Shown here: positions 1-6,614 of the stretch, piece after piece
How the letters are laid out: each line of letters begins with the position of its first letter
Numbering within the stretch: the first letter of the stretch is position 1
DNA from: Gemmatimonadales bacterium UBA1120
GTDB lineage: Bacteria; Gemmatimonadota; Gemmatimonadetes; Longimicrobiales; Gaopeijiaceae
Length of the DNA stretch: 7,177 bases
NCBI GenBank assembly: GCA_002313925.1
Contig: DCAZ01000131.1
Span: 3,192-10,368 of the forward strand
Direction of reading: 5' to 3'
Position numbers and translations under genes: made by a program
Notes under the pieces: generated by a model
The model's database searches: none
What the model saw: the letters and a program-made list of their open reading frames with translations, nothing else
What the model was told of the DNA's origin: nothing

Positions 1-7
1 GGCGTTG

Positions 8-35
8 AAAAACGGCGGGACCCCTCCCCCGCCGT
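8..35 (-). terminator. Intrinsic (rho-independent) terminator, minus strand
   Basis: Positions 12-19 (ACGGCGGG) and 28-35 (CCCGCCGT) are perfect reverse complements, giving an 8-bp stem with seven G/C pairs and an 8-nt loop. Read on the minus strand the stem is followed directly by five T's (positions 12 to 8, the first of which is also the last stem base). No T-run follows on the plus strand, so the direction is minus. It lies about 190 nt beyond the stop codon of the large minus-strand gene and probably ends that transcript; no other minus-strand gene is evident between them. Confidence 0.75.
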
Positions 36-167
36 GACATCTCTTGTGGAAAACTACCCAGGGGACCACTAGATACTGAGCAAAGCCATAATACGAGTGC
101 AATATCTTGTGGTCAATACTTTTCTTTAATCCAGCCTCGAATGACCCATTCTGCTAGTATTTTAGAA

Positions 168-186
168 GAATATACGGCTTATATTC
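168..186. repeat. AT-rich inverted repeat (7-bp arms)
   Basis: GAATATA (168-174) and TATATTC (180-186) are perfect reverse complements around the 5-nt loop CGGCT. On the plus strand a run of five T's follows at 189-193, so it could be a weak plus-strand terminator for something ending left of the window, or simply a palindrome in the AT-rich 3' region of the minus-strand gene. The stem has only two G/C pairs, so it would be unstable. Confidence 0.35.
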
Positions 187-216
187 GGTTTTTATTGGGG
201 GCTATTTAGGATAACC

Positions 217-233
217 TGCCCTTTAGAAGGGCA
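217..233. repeat. Inverted repeat spanning the stop codon of the large minus-strand gene
   Basis: TGCCCTT (217-223) and AAGGGCA (227-233) are perfect reverse complements around a 3-nt loop. In the minus-strand mRNA the hairpin encloses the TAA stop (225-223) and the last codons (Met-Pro-Phe). There is no T-run after it, so it is not an intrinsic terminator by itself. It could protect the mRNA 3' end or be chance. Confidence 0.35.
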
Positions 234-3200
234 TACCGAGCCTCACATAGAATTGGGCTTTCTTGTTCCCAGCCAACTGAAGGGCCGCTCCAGTACGAAC
301 CAACATATTGATCCTATAGAATGATAGAAGTTCTCCTGTTACCTCTGCACCTACGGAATACAGTGCCTCGCGTCGTGGATTCTGGAACCCACCGGCTGAC
401 ATACGGGGTCCCCAAGCATTACCGGCATCAGCAAATATGGACCCAGTGATTCGATCGAAATGGAGTGGCCATGCACCCAAACCCCAATTCATGAGGGCGA
501 GTGGTATCCGATACTCTGCTGAGGCTGTCCAAGCGTAGCGTCCGTACCGAGCGGATTCTGGATAGCCACGTACAGGGAAAAAAATCTGTGCCCCGCCAAA
601 AAGTGATATACCAGTGATCTGTTCTGGACTCCCTGAAGCCCCACCCACGTCGAAGTGACCAGCTGTCGCGTTAGGCCCCCTGCCCAACCCAAAGCTTGTC
701 TGAAGAGCAAGCACATGAGGAGCATGCCCGGTTATACCTAGTGGAACATACACTCGAGCCCGACCGATAAGCTCATCGACTGAGCTATCTAATCCGCTCA
801 GGCCCACCAAGGAATCAGGTAGGCTCAGACTACGACGAGCCCGAGCTCTCGCAAACAAAACAACCCCTTCAGAGCCACCGACCTGGTAGGCGTACGAACG
901 AGCAGTAGAATAACTAAGAGCAATGCTCAGGTCGCTCATCCGATTTCGTGGACGATTGAGACGATAATTATTTTCTGGCTCCAGAGAGTTGTTCAGTAAC
1001 TCAAGCTTTTCCCAGAGCATACCTGCAGAAAGAGTGACGAATAGCGAATTTCGCCACTTTCGGTGCTGGAATTGTGCACTCGCGTTGAGGCTCCTATCAC
1101 GCTTAAGAACGAACAGTGTATCAAGCAAGGCGTCATTCGCACGTTGTGTTACAAGTGCCGAATTCTTGCCGCGACCCCAACGATTGTTTGCACTTATGCT
1201 CAGGCGAGGGTTACCTAATCCAGAGTACGTGTATCGAAATCCCGCATCAGCACGACTACCGCTGGTAAAGACACGAGCAGAAGCTCTCCATTCATGTCTT
1301 CCCACTAAATCGATACCCGAGGTCTGTATGCCTATGGCCGGGCCTAGTAGTTGACGGCTACGAATGTATAGGTCCTCGGTTCGAATCGCGGGCGTCCGCA
1401 CAGCTTCACTGTAGAGAGGCTCCCAGTAGCGGGGGGCCAATGTTGAGCCTGCCGAATATTTCTGTACGTCTCCCTGATATAAACTTGGTGGTTCTGGTTC
1501 CTCCAACAATCTGTTAAACCGAGTATTCGCTGGCGGGGCAGTTACAGCTGCTTCCGGATCAAAGGGTACTCGTTCTATGTCCCATCCATCAGCATGATAA
1601 CCACTGAAATAAAGCCATCGCCCACTCGGATCCACGCTAGGATAGAGCGCTCCAGTTCGGACATTTGTCAGGAGTAGGGGCGGGCCCGTCCGCGCTAGTT
1701 CCGGATCAAAGGGTACCGCAAGGATATTCAAGGTTCCCGTACGATCTGACGCCCAGAGCAAGTAACTTCCGTCAGGACTCCACTCCGGAGCTAGATCAAT
1801 CGCACGATCATTCGTAATCTCAGCTACAATCAGCCCATTACCATCCAAAACTACGACATCGTGGAGTGCTCCGGTTTTCCAACGCGTAGCCGCAATCCAG
1901 CGGCCATTCGGTGAGATGCTGGGGAATGCCCAGTGAGAGTCAGGATCCGAGTTGACAAAGTCGGTCACCTCACCGCTTTCAAGATCAATCAAGGCGAGAC
2001 CGTTCGTGCCTCCGCCCCCCGAGACTGCAATAGCCCAAGAACCATCAGGGCTTACTGAAGGATCTGTCAGACGAGCTCCCTTAGTGATACGCCGCGTGCT
2101 GCCATCAGCCTGTGCCTCGTAAAGGTCATCGAACAGCCTATAGCGGTCGGCATATTCTAGCTGAGCAAAAACGACTGACCCTTCGGGAGTCCAGTCATAG
2201 GTTGCAAGACCGTTGGTTCGAGTGAATTCTCGAGTTCCTGCGCCGTCTATCAGGCTAAAAGCAAGCTGGGAATCTGAGCGACCATCCGAGCGGGCGTAGA
2301 GTAACCAACGGCCATCGGGTGACACCTTGGGCCGCAGGGCCCAGCGTCCTCCAACTGTCAGTCGTTCAGGCGTCGTAATCGGGCCGTATTCTTCCAGTTG
2401 TGAGTCAAGTCCAGCTGTCCTAGAACGAATACCTTCTGTCCACAGGGACCATTCTTCAGATAACGAGGAACCAAATGCGCTTCGACCGGCAGCGTTGATT
2501 CTATATGGTATCCACTGACCTGCTATTGCCTTGGTGAAGACCCCCATAAGATTAGCACCGTACTTGTCGGTGAGGTGATCAAAAAAGAGAGATCCATATG
2601 CATATGGCCTAGCTCCAGCGGGCCACTCTGGAGACTCTCCCTGGGTCTGGCCAATACTTTCCAGACGACCTTCGAGTGCTGCGGTCCGGAGTATCATTTC
2701 ATAGAAGGTTCCACGAACTCTCCCCGCTTCGGTCAGGCTCGACTCATACCAAGTAGCAAGCCCTTCTGTAATCCACCTAGGGGTACCACTGCCAGGAAAG
2801 AAAGGCCATGGAGCTGCAACCCGTCCGAAAATGTTTCTTGCAAGCTTACCGATCGGATTTTGTGTGTGATCCAACTGCACGATGTGAGCAAGTTCATGTG
2901 TGATAACTAGTTCCAGCCATTCATCGATATGGCCTAACCCCGGGTCATCCACAGGAGGGCGGGCGTAGATAACAATCCGATTCGAAGGCGTCACCTGAGC
3001 AAAGCCGTTAGAGACATCCGCGTGATCGGTCACCAGGAGATCGATCGGACCGTTAGGTGGCTCAATGAATGCTGCGGACAATTCAACGTAGGCTTCTTCT
3101 GCCCTATCAGCGGCGCGACGCCCAAGTGCTTCAAGACGTTCAGGAAAAGTCACGCGGAAGTGCTGCGTTTCAATGCTACGCCATGACTCGTCAGGTGGTA

Positions 3201-3312
3201 CCTGGGCTCGGACAGGCCTGGAGAGCAACATCAGACATGCGGTTATAGAGATGATCTTGATTAGATCTCTACTGGTCCCCACCCTTCTCTTACTAGCACA
3301 CCTTATCAACAT
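223..3312 (-). CDS. Exported peptidase-MA-like / TolB-propeller / Omp85-type barrel fusion protein
   Basis: About 1029 residues from the ATG at 3312. A signal peptide comes first: basic start, hydrophobic LIKIISITACLMLL, likely cleavage after RPVRA near residue 37. A gluzincin-like peptidase domain follows (about 45-300), with HELAH at 139-143 and TEGLATWYE from 182, where Glu183 would be the third zinc ligand. Six TolB/PD40 propeller blades follow, with SPDG-type motifs near 330, 373, 420, 466, 511 and 560. The last 360 or so residues look like an Omp85-superfamily barrel: VRGY at 914-917, an FADAGNAWG strand, and a terminal Phe typical of outer-membrane sorting signals. It should sit in the outer membrane with the peptidase and propeller in the periplasm; substrate unknown. 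The frame stays open to a GTG at 3360, and a GTG at 3282 also gives a good signal peptide. I chose 3312 because it avoids overlap with the divergent gene; the ribosome site (a G-run 8 nt upstream) is weak. Confidence 0.88.
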   Translation of the reverse strand: MLIRCASKRRVGTSRDLIKIISITACLMLLSRPVRAQVPPDESWRSIETQHFRVTFPERLEALGRRAADRAEEAYVELSAAFIEPPNGPIDLLVTDHADVSNGFAQVTPSNRIVIYARPPVDDPGLGHIDEWLELVITHELAHIVQLDHTQNPIGKLARNIFGRVAAPWPFFPGSGTPRWITEGLATWYESSLTEAGRVRGTFYEMILRTAALEGRLESIGQTQGESPEWPAGARPYAYGSLFFDHLTDKYGANLMGVFTKAIAGQWIPYRINAAGRSAFGSSLSEEWSLWTEGIRSRTAGLDSQLEEYGPITTPERLTVGGRWALRPKVSPDGRWLLYARSDGRSDSQLAFSLIDGAGTREFTRTNGLATYDWTPEGSVVFAQLEYADRYRLFDDLYEAQADGSTRRITKGARLTDPSVSPDGSWAIAVSGGGGTNGLALIDLESGEVTDFVNSDPDSHWAFPSISPNGRWIAATRWKTGALHDVVVLDGNGLIVAEITNDRAIDLAPEWSPDGSYLLWASDRTGTLNILAVPFDPELARTGPPLLLTNVRTGALYPSVDPSGRWLYFSGYHADGWDIERVPFDPEAAVTAPPANTRFNRLLEEPEPPSLYQGDVQKYSAGSTLAPRYWEPLYSEAVRTPAIRTEDLYIRSRQLLGPAIGIQTSGIDLVGRHEWRASARVFTSGSRADAGFRYTYSGLGNPRLSISANNRWGRGKNSALVTQRANDALLDTLFVLKRDRSLNASAQFQHRKWRNSLFVTLSAGMLWEKLELLNNSLEPENNYRLNRPRNRMSDLSIALSYSTARSYAYQVGGSEGVVLFARARARRSLSLPDSLVGLSGLDSSVDELIGRARVYVPLGITGHAPHVLALQTSFGLGRGPNATAGHFDVGGASGSPEQITGISLFGGAQIFFPVRGYPESARYGRYAWTASAEYRIPLALMNWGLGAWPLHFDRITGSIFADAGNAWGPRMSAGGFQNPRREALYSVGAEVTGELLSFYRINMLVRTGAALQLAGNKKAQFYVRLGMPF
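1552..1569. repeat. 18-bp direct repeat, copy 1 (between propeller blades)
   Basis: TTCCGGATCAAAGGGTAC here is identical to positions 1699-1716. The copies start 147 bp (49 codons) apart, in the same frame, each encoding Val-Pro-Phe-Asp-Pro-Glu on the minus strand. The spacing matches one propeller blade. Confidence 0.7.
1699..1716. repeat. 18-bp direct repeat, copy 2 (between propeller blades)
   Basis: Second copy of the 18-bp repeat at 1552-1569, identical base for base including third codon positions. The similarity continues weakly at protein level (FDPELARTGPP here, FDPEAAVTAPP in the other copy), consistent with duplicated blades in the TolB-like propeller. Confidence 0.7.
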
Positions 3313-3317
3313 CGCAC

Positions 3318-3989
3318 ATGCCCCCGAAGCAGAGCTACTGGTTCCATCTCGGTTACGCACTCGAGCGCTTACGGAGCATATCTCCCGACGCTGCTGAAGA
3401 GGTCCGTATATCGAAAGATCGTCCTGGTACTACAGGGCGAAACACATCAGAAGATGCCCGTATCACCTGGCCACCACTTAAGGACCTAGCGACCCCCGAG
3501 GCGGTCGCTATTCTTTCGAAGTTGCTGAGGACTTGGCAGCCACGCCATAAGACTGCTTTGAGTAGCCTAGTACGAGCAGGGGCGGCCGGAGCGGTTTCAG
3601 CTCTCATCTTGGACCTGATACGCACCACGATCAGTGATTCTGAAATTCCTACGCTAGATAGAGAAACTGGGGATCGTCTTCTTGCAGGCATCAGGCAGGG
3701 CCTCTTGTACGGTGCGATCTTGGAACCGAAGGTGCCCGGTCCCACAGTGTTAAAAGGTGCACTTTACGGAACCATAGAATACGCAGTTAATCCGATGGGG
3801 GGACTCTCTCAGCTGCTGGCTCCCCACGACTCCCAATACCCCCACTCTGTTCTGGAAAATCTTCTGGAAGAATTCGATTCGCATGATCGCAGCTATACGG
3901 AACACGTCATTTTCGGGGTGATACTCGCACTGCTTTATGGCTCTAGTGCCTCGAGCAACGGGATTCTTGTAGAAGACGAAGAAAGGTAG
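3318..3989 (+). CDS. Hypothetical protein with four glycine-rich hydrophobic segments
   Basis: A 223-residue protein I do not recognise with certainty. The first 80 residues are polar. Four moderately hydrophobic, small-residue-rich stretches follow (about 84-103, 121-137, 144-168 and 194-208), with repeated YG/GxxYG patterns such as QGLLYGAIL and KGALYGTIEYAVNP, then an acidic tail VEDEER. This resembles small integral membrane proteins of the DUF1440/DUF6789 kind, but that is pattern resemblance only. ATG 3318 is the only reasonable start: an in-frame stop lies at 3294-3296 with no start codon between. No Shine-Dalgarno sequence precedes it. Codons look coding (G-rich first positions), and no better gene occupies 3361-3934. 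The start lies 5 bp from the start of the divergent fusion gene, and the last 55 bp overlap the convergent glycosyltransferase gene, so its promoter must lie inside the neighbouring gene. Confidence 0.65.
   Translation: MPPKQSYWFHLGYALERLRSISPDAAEEVRISKDRPGTTGRNTSEDARITWPPLKDLATPEAVAILSKLLRTWQPRHKTALSSLVRAGAAGAVSALILDLIRTTISDSEIPTLDRETGDRLLAGIRQGLLYGAILEPKVPGPTVLKGALYGTIEYAVNPMGGLSQLLAPHDSQYPHSVLENLLEEFDSHDRSYTEHVIFGVILALLYGSSASSNGILVEDEER
3487..3510. repeat. Inverted repeat with 8-bp perfect arms inside the hypothetical gene
   Basis: TAGCGACC (3487-3494) and GGTCGCTA (3503-3510) are perfect reverse complements around an 8-nt loop. On the plus strand TTCTTT follows at 3511-3516, giving a weak terminator-like or attenuator-like look inside the coding region (residues around LATPEAVAI). 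It may be coincidental. Confidence 0.35.
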
Positions 3990-5611
3990 CGGTCGTCCAG
4001 ATCAGTCCGAATATAGCTGCCCGGACAAACATCCAATCTGATCTCTTGTGTTCGCAGTTGTGCGCTTTCAGTCCTGGAAGTTTCGTCCTTAATACCCAAA
4101 AGATGGGTTCCGCCCTGTCTGGGGCCAAAACCTCTAACAGAGCAGAACGCCTGGGCATTCTGCTGGAGCGCTCTCCCAACATAGCGACTCGAGAGCCCAT
4201 CCCAATTGTCGAGTAACACATATCGGGCACCCACAAGGTCAGCTTCGGCAAGTTGTATACCCGGGTTGTCATCAAATGGGAATGTTCGGCTAGTCAATCC
4301 TGACATCAAATAAAACAACCGGGGTTTTCGTGTCATCACCGAAGAGCCTTCAGGTAGTGAACTCTGCATCCAAGCTGCTGCCTCTGCGAACTCTGAGACA
4401 CCCGAGCCATAGCATCCCCAGGGTCCGTGGTCATTCATGATCCGTCGACACGCCGATGATTGTTCGACCGAGGTGAGCCAGGTTCTGCCAGCTGGAAGAA
4501 GTACGATTCCAATTACAGTCACGAATATGACATGACGTGCTAGGCCCCCTCCCTTACTGACCGTTCCACCTAGGGCGAGCGCTGCAAAAAGGAAAAAGAG
4601 GGGGAACAGCGGAAGTGCAAAACGGTCCCCTGACCATACTTCCGGCCAAAGCAGGATCAGGCCTGCATACAACGGCAGAAAGATCTCTGTCAGTCCTGTA
4701 CGAGTCTTTGCGGATCGAACCCATCCTACGAGTGCGAGACCAGTCAGCCCTACCCCGAAAGCTGTGACCAGGGTTCCGCTGCCTCCAACGACTCCTCCAG
4801 GTCCGTGAATACTCACATAGGCCCAAAGGTTATTAACTGCTCTACTTAAGAGTCCCCCAAAACTGACCGTTCCAAGCGCAGGTTGATAAGGATCTACCAT
4901 CCAAAATTCGCTTGTGTACTCACCTATACCGTCTCCACGTCCGCGTATCCACCAAAAGAGTGCAGGAACACCTATCGCAATAGAAGAAAAAGTGAGGGAT
5001 AGCCATCTGCGACGCAGAGCAAGCCAACCGAAGAGAGCGAACAGAAGTGGAAGCCCAGCAGACCGTGTAAAGTAGGCCAAAGCAACTGTCGCAACCCCAC
5101 CAACCAGCCACCATACCGACGCACCCTCCTGTTCCGAACCCTCAAGCGCCCAGAGTGCCGCCATCGTAAAACACAAAAAGATCGGGTCGGACAGAATCCA
5201 ATGGCTGTAGTACACCAAAGCCGGGGAGATCGCGAGCATGACCGACAACCCCAGCGCGCCAACTGCACCTAGGCGTCGCTCCGCCCACAAGTAAGTGAAC
5301 CCAACCGCGGCAATGGTGAATACCGCTGAAACTGTCTTCAGAGCACTCCAGGTTCTCGCGCCCAGTAGAAGCATCACCGCGAGCAAGCCCGGAAAGACCG
5401 GTGGATACTTCGTGTGGGGCATTTCCGCGGGATCGTAAAGATCAGTATAGGCTCCGTGCTCAGCTAACGAAAAAGCCAGTGTCACATAGGCTGCGTTATC
5501 ACCGCCGTTGTGAGGGGCAGGATTAAACGCAGCCACAACCACCGCTGTGGAAATACAGAGTAGGAGTGGTAAGCACACCCAACGGGCATACCGGAGTCTA
5601 GGTGTATCCAC
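3935..5611 (-). CDS. GT-C family membrane glycosyltransferase (GT39/ArnT-like)
   Basis: A 558-residue polytopic inner-membrane protein. GT-C enzymes transfer a sugar from a polyprenyl-phosphate donor to a lipid or protein acceptor on the outer face of the membrane; the acceptor here is unknown. Supporting features are a first membrane helix (about 11-29) followed by GGDNAAY with Asp38, placed like the catalytic acid in the first external loop; KYPPVFPGLL at 68-77; a second-loop SDPIF motif at 141-145; many helices up to about residue 372; and GDRFALPLFP at 328-337, like the R-F/Y-x-LP-x-x-P helix of this superfamily. A soluble domain (about 380-508) follows, ending in LLGI. The last 50 or so residues are polar, have no clear family match, and run 55 bp into the convergent gene. 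The GTG start lies 2 nt after the murQ stop, with GAAGG 9 nt upstream, so it is probably translated together with murQ. The exact family is uncertain. Confidence 0.85.
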   Translation of the reverse strand: MDTPRLRYARWVCLPLLLCISTAVVVAAFNPAPHNGGDNAAYVTLAFSLAEHGAYTDLYDPAEMPHTKYPPVFPGLLAVMLLLGARTWSALKTVSAVFTIAAVGFTYLWAERRLGAVGALGLSVMLAISPALVYYSHWILSDPIFLCFTMAALWALEGSEQEGASVWWLVGGVATVALAYFTRSAGLPLLFALFGWLALRRRWLSLTFSSIAIGVPALFWWIRGRGDGIGEYTSEFWMVDPYQPALGTVSFGGLLSRAVNNLWAYVSIHGPGGVVGGSGTLVTAFGVGLTGLALVGWVRSAKTRTGLTEIFLPLYAGLILLWPEVWSGDRFALPLFPLFFLFAALALGGTVSKGGGLARHVIFVTVIGIVLLPAGRTWLTSVEQSSACRRIMNDHGPWGCYGSGVSEFAEAAAWMQSSLPEGSSVMTRKPRLFYLMSGLTSRTFPFDDNPGIQLAEADLVGARYVLLDNWDGLSSRYVGRALQQNAQAFCSVRGFGPRQGGTHLLGIKDETSRTESAQLRTQEIRLDVCPGSYIRTDLDDRYLSSSSTRIPLLEALEP

Positions 5612-5613
5612 CC

Positions 5614-6510
5614 CTAGAGACCTTCGATTACCATGCTGACAACTCCATCAGCAGCATCTAAGCGCTTCAAGGCCTCTTCCCTATCAATACCCAAATGGCC
5701 CATTACGAGCGCTGTCTTGACATCGCCACTTGCGCGATCAAGAAGTGTTGCTGCTGCTGGCTGATCGAGGTTCAGTAATTCTGATAGAATACGCTCACCT
5801 CTATCCCTAAGCTTCTCGCATGTAACCTGTAAATCTACCATCAGGTTGCTATAAACCTTGCCAATACGGACCATGGCACCCGTGGTAATCGTATTCAGGA
5901 CTAGTTTGGTGGCCGTTCCCGCTTTCATCCGCGTTGAGCCAGTAATCACTTCGGCCCCTACCAGTGGTGCTATCACGACGTCATGCTCTGATAGAAGAGC
6001 TGCAGGTGGCGATGTACACAGCAAGAACCCAGTTCTAGCTCCAAGCTCACGTGCCCGGCTGAGTGCCCCGTGTACATAGGGCGTAGAGCCGGAAGTGGCT
6101 ATTCCGAGAACGAAATCCCTCTGGCCTACATCCAAGTTGTTGATCGCTGCCACACCATCTTCAGGGTGATCCTCTGCCCCCTCTTGAGACCGCACGAGTG
6201 CCTGATATCCCCCGGCAATGACACCATGCACCATCTCTGGATCAACCCCAAACGTAGGAGGCATCTCAGCTGCATCGAGAACACCCAGGCGACCTGAGGT
6301 TCCAGCACCGACATAGACAAGCCGGCCTCCGCCCCGGAACGCCTTTTCCACAAGTTCGATCGCTCTCGCAATGGCTTCTCTTTCATCACTGACAGCCGCT
6401 GCCACCAACCGGTCTTCATTATTGATAAGATCGACGATCCCTAAGACATCTAACTTATCAATCTTCGTTGATTTAGGGTTTCGCTGTTCAGTAAGTCTGG
6501 AATCCCGCAT
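5614..6510 (-). CDS. murQ: N-acetylmuramic acid 6-phosphate etherase
   Basis: A 298-residue cytoplasmic enzyme that cleaves the lactyl ether of N-acetylmuramic acid 6-phosphate to give N-acetylglucosamine 6-phosphate and D-lactate, a step in peptidoglycan recycling. The match covers the full length. It has the family N-terminus LTEQRNPKS then INNED; a SIS sugar-phosphate domain with LVYVGAGTSGRLG at 64-76 and DAAEMPPTFG at 79-88; ATSGSTPYV; the motif GSTRMKAGTATKLVLN at 191-206; and a helical C-terminal part. Glu82 and Glu113 (in GAEDHPED) correspond to the E. coli catalytic pair Glu83 and Glu114. The length is normal for the family. The ATG at 6510 places LTEQRN at the usual distance from the start, though no strong ribosome site precedes it. 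It is the first gene of an operon with the glycosyltransferase. No anmK, nagZ or murP neighbour is visible, so the source of its substrate cannot be told from this window. Confidence 0.96.
   Translation of the reverse strand: MRDSRLTEQRNPKSTKIDKLDVLGIVDLINNEDRLVAAAVSDEREAIARAIELVEKAFRGGGRLVYVGAGTSGRLGVLDAAEMPPTFGVDPEMVHGVIAGGYQALVRSQEGAEDHPEDGVAAINNLDVGQRDFVLGIATSGSTPYVHGALSRARELGARTGFLLCTSPPAALLSEHDVVIAPLVGAEVITGSTRMKAGTATKLVLNTITTGAMVRIGKVYSNLMVDLQVTCEKLRDRGERILSELLNLDQPAAATLLDRASGDVKTALVMGHLGIDREEALKRLDAADGVVSMVIEGL
5621..5625 (-). promoter_or_regulatory. Ribosome binding site for the glycosyltransferase GTG start
   Basis: GAAGG on the minus strand, inside the last codons of murQ, lies 9 nt before the GTG at 5611. 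It supports this rare start codon and suggests translational coupling across the murQ stop. Confidence 0.5.
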
Positions 6511-6614
6511 GGGCGCTTGTCGGTAGCTAGGAACGTGCTGATCTTCCCGAACTCAAGAACAGTACTTCGTGCCGCGCGAACCCGGCAACGTAACCCACGC
6601 GGATATTAAGAATC
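6511..6614. promoter_or_regulatory. Divergent intergenic region between murQ and the gamma-glutamyltransferase gene
   Basis: These 104 bp separate the ATG of murQ (minus) from the ATG of the gamma-glutamyltransferase gene (plus) and must hold the promoters of both, unless one lies within a gene. I see no convincing -35/-10 pair. The best minus-strand candidate is TTGCCG, 18 nt, then TACTGT, which is weak. No operator-like palindrome or strong Shine-Dalgarno sequence is visible for either gene. Confidence 0.5.

Noticed and set aside
39..113. Two similar short stretches, ATCTCTTGTGG (39-49) and ATATCTTGTGG (103-113)
   Set aside because: Only two imperfect 11-bp copies with unrelated flanks; this is expected by chance and has no array-like spacing.
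2575..2910. 111-codon plus-strand open frame inside the fusion gene
   Set aside because: It lies opposite the conserved peptidase domain containing HELAH, and the translation shows no recognisable motif or signal.
3353..3745. 130-codon open frame on the minus strand
   Set aside because: It is antisense to the plus-strand gene at 3318-3989. Its translation is rich in Arg, Ser, Ala and Pro with no domain-like pattern, as expected of a shadow frame.
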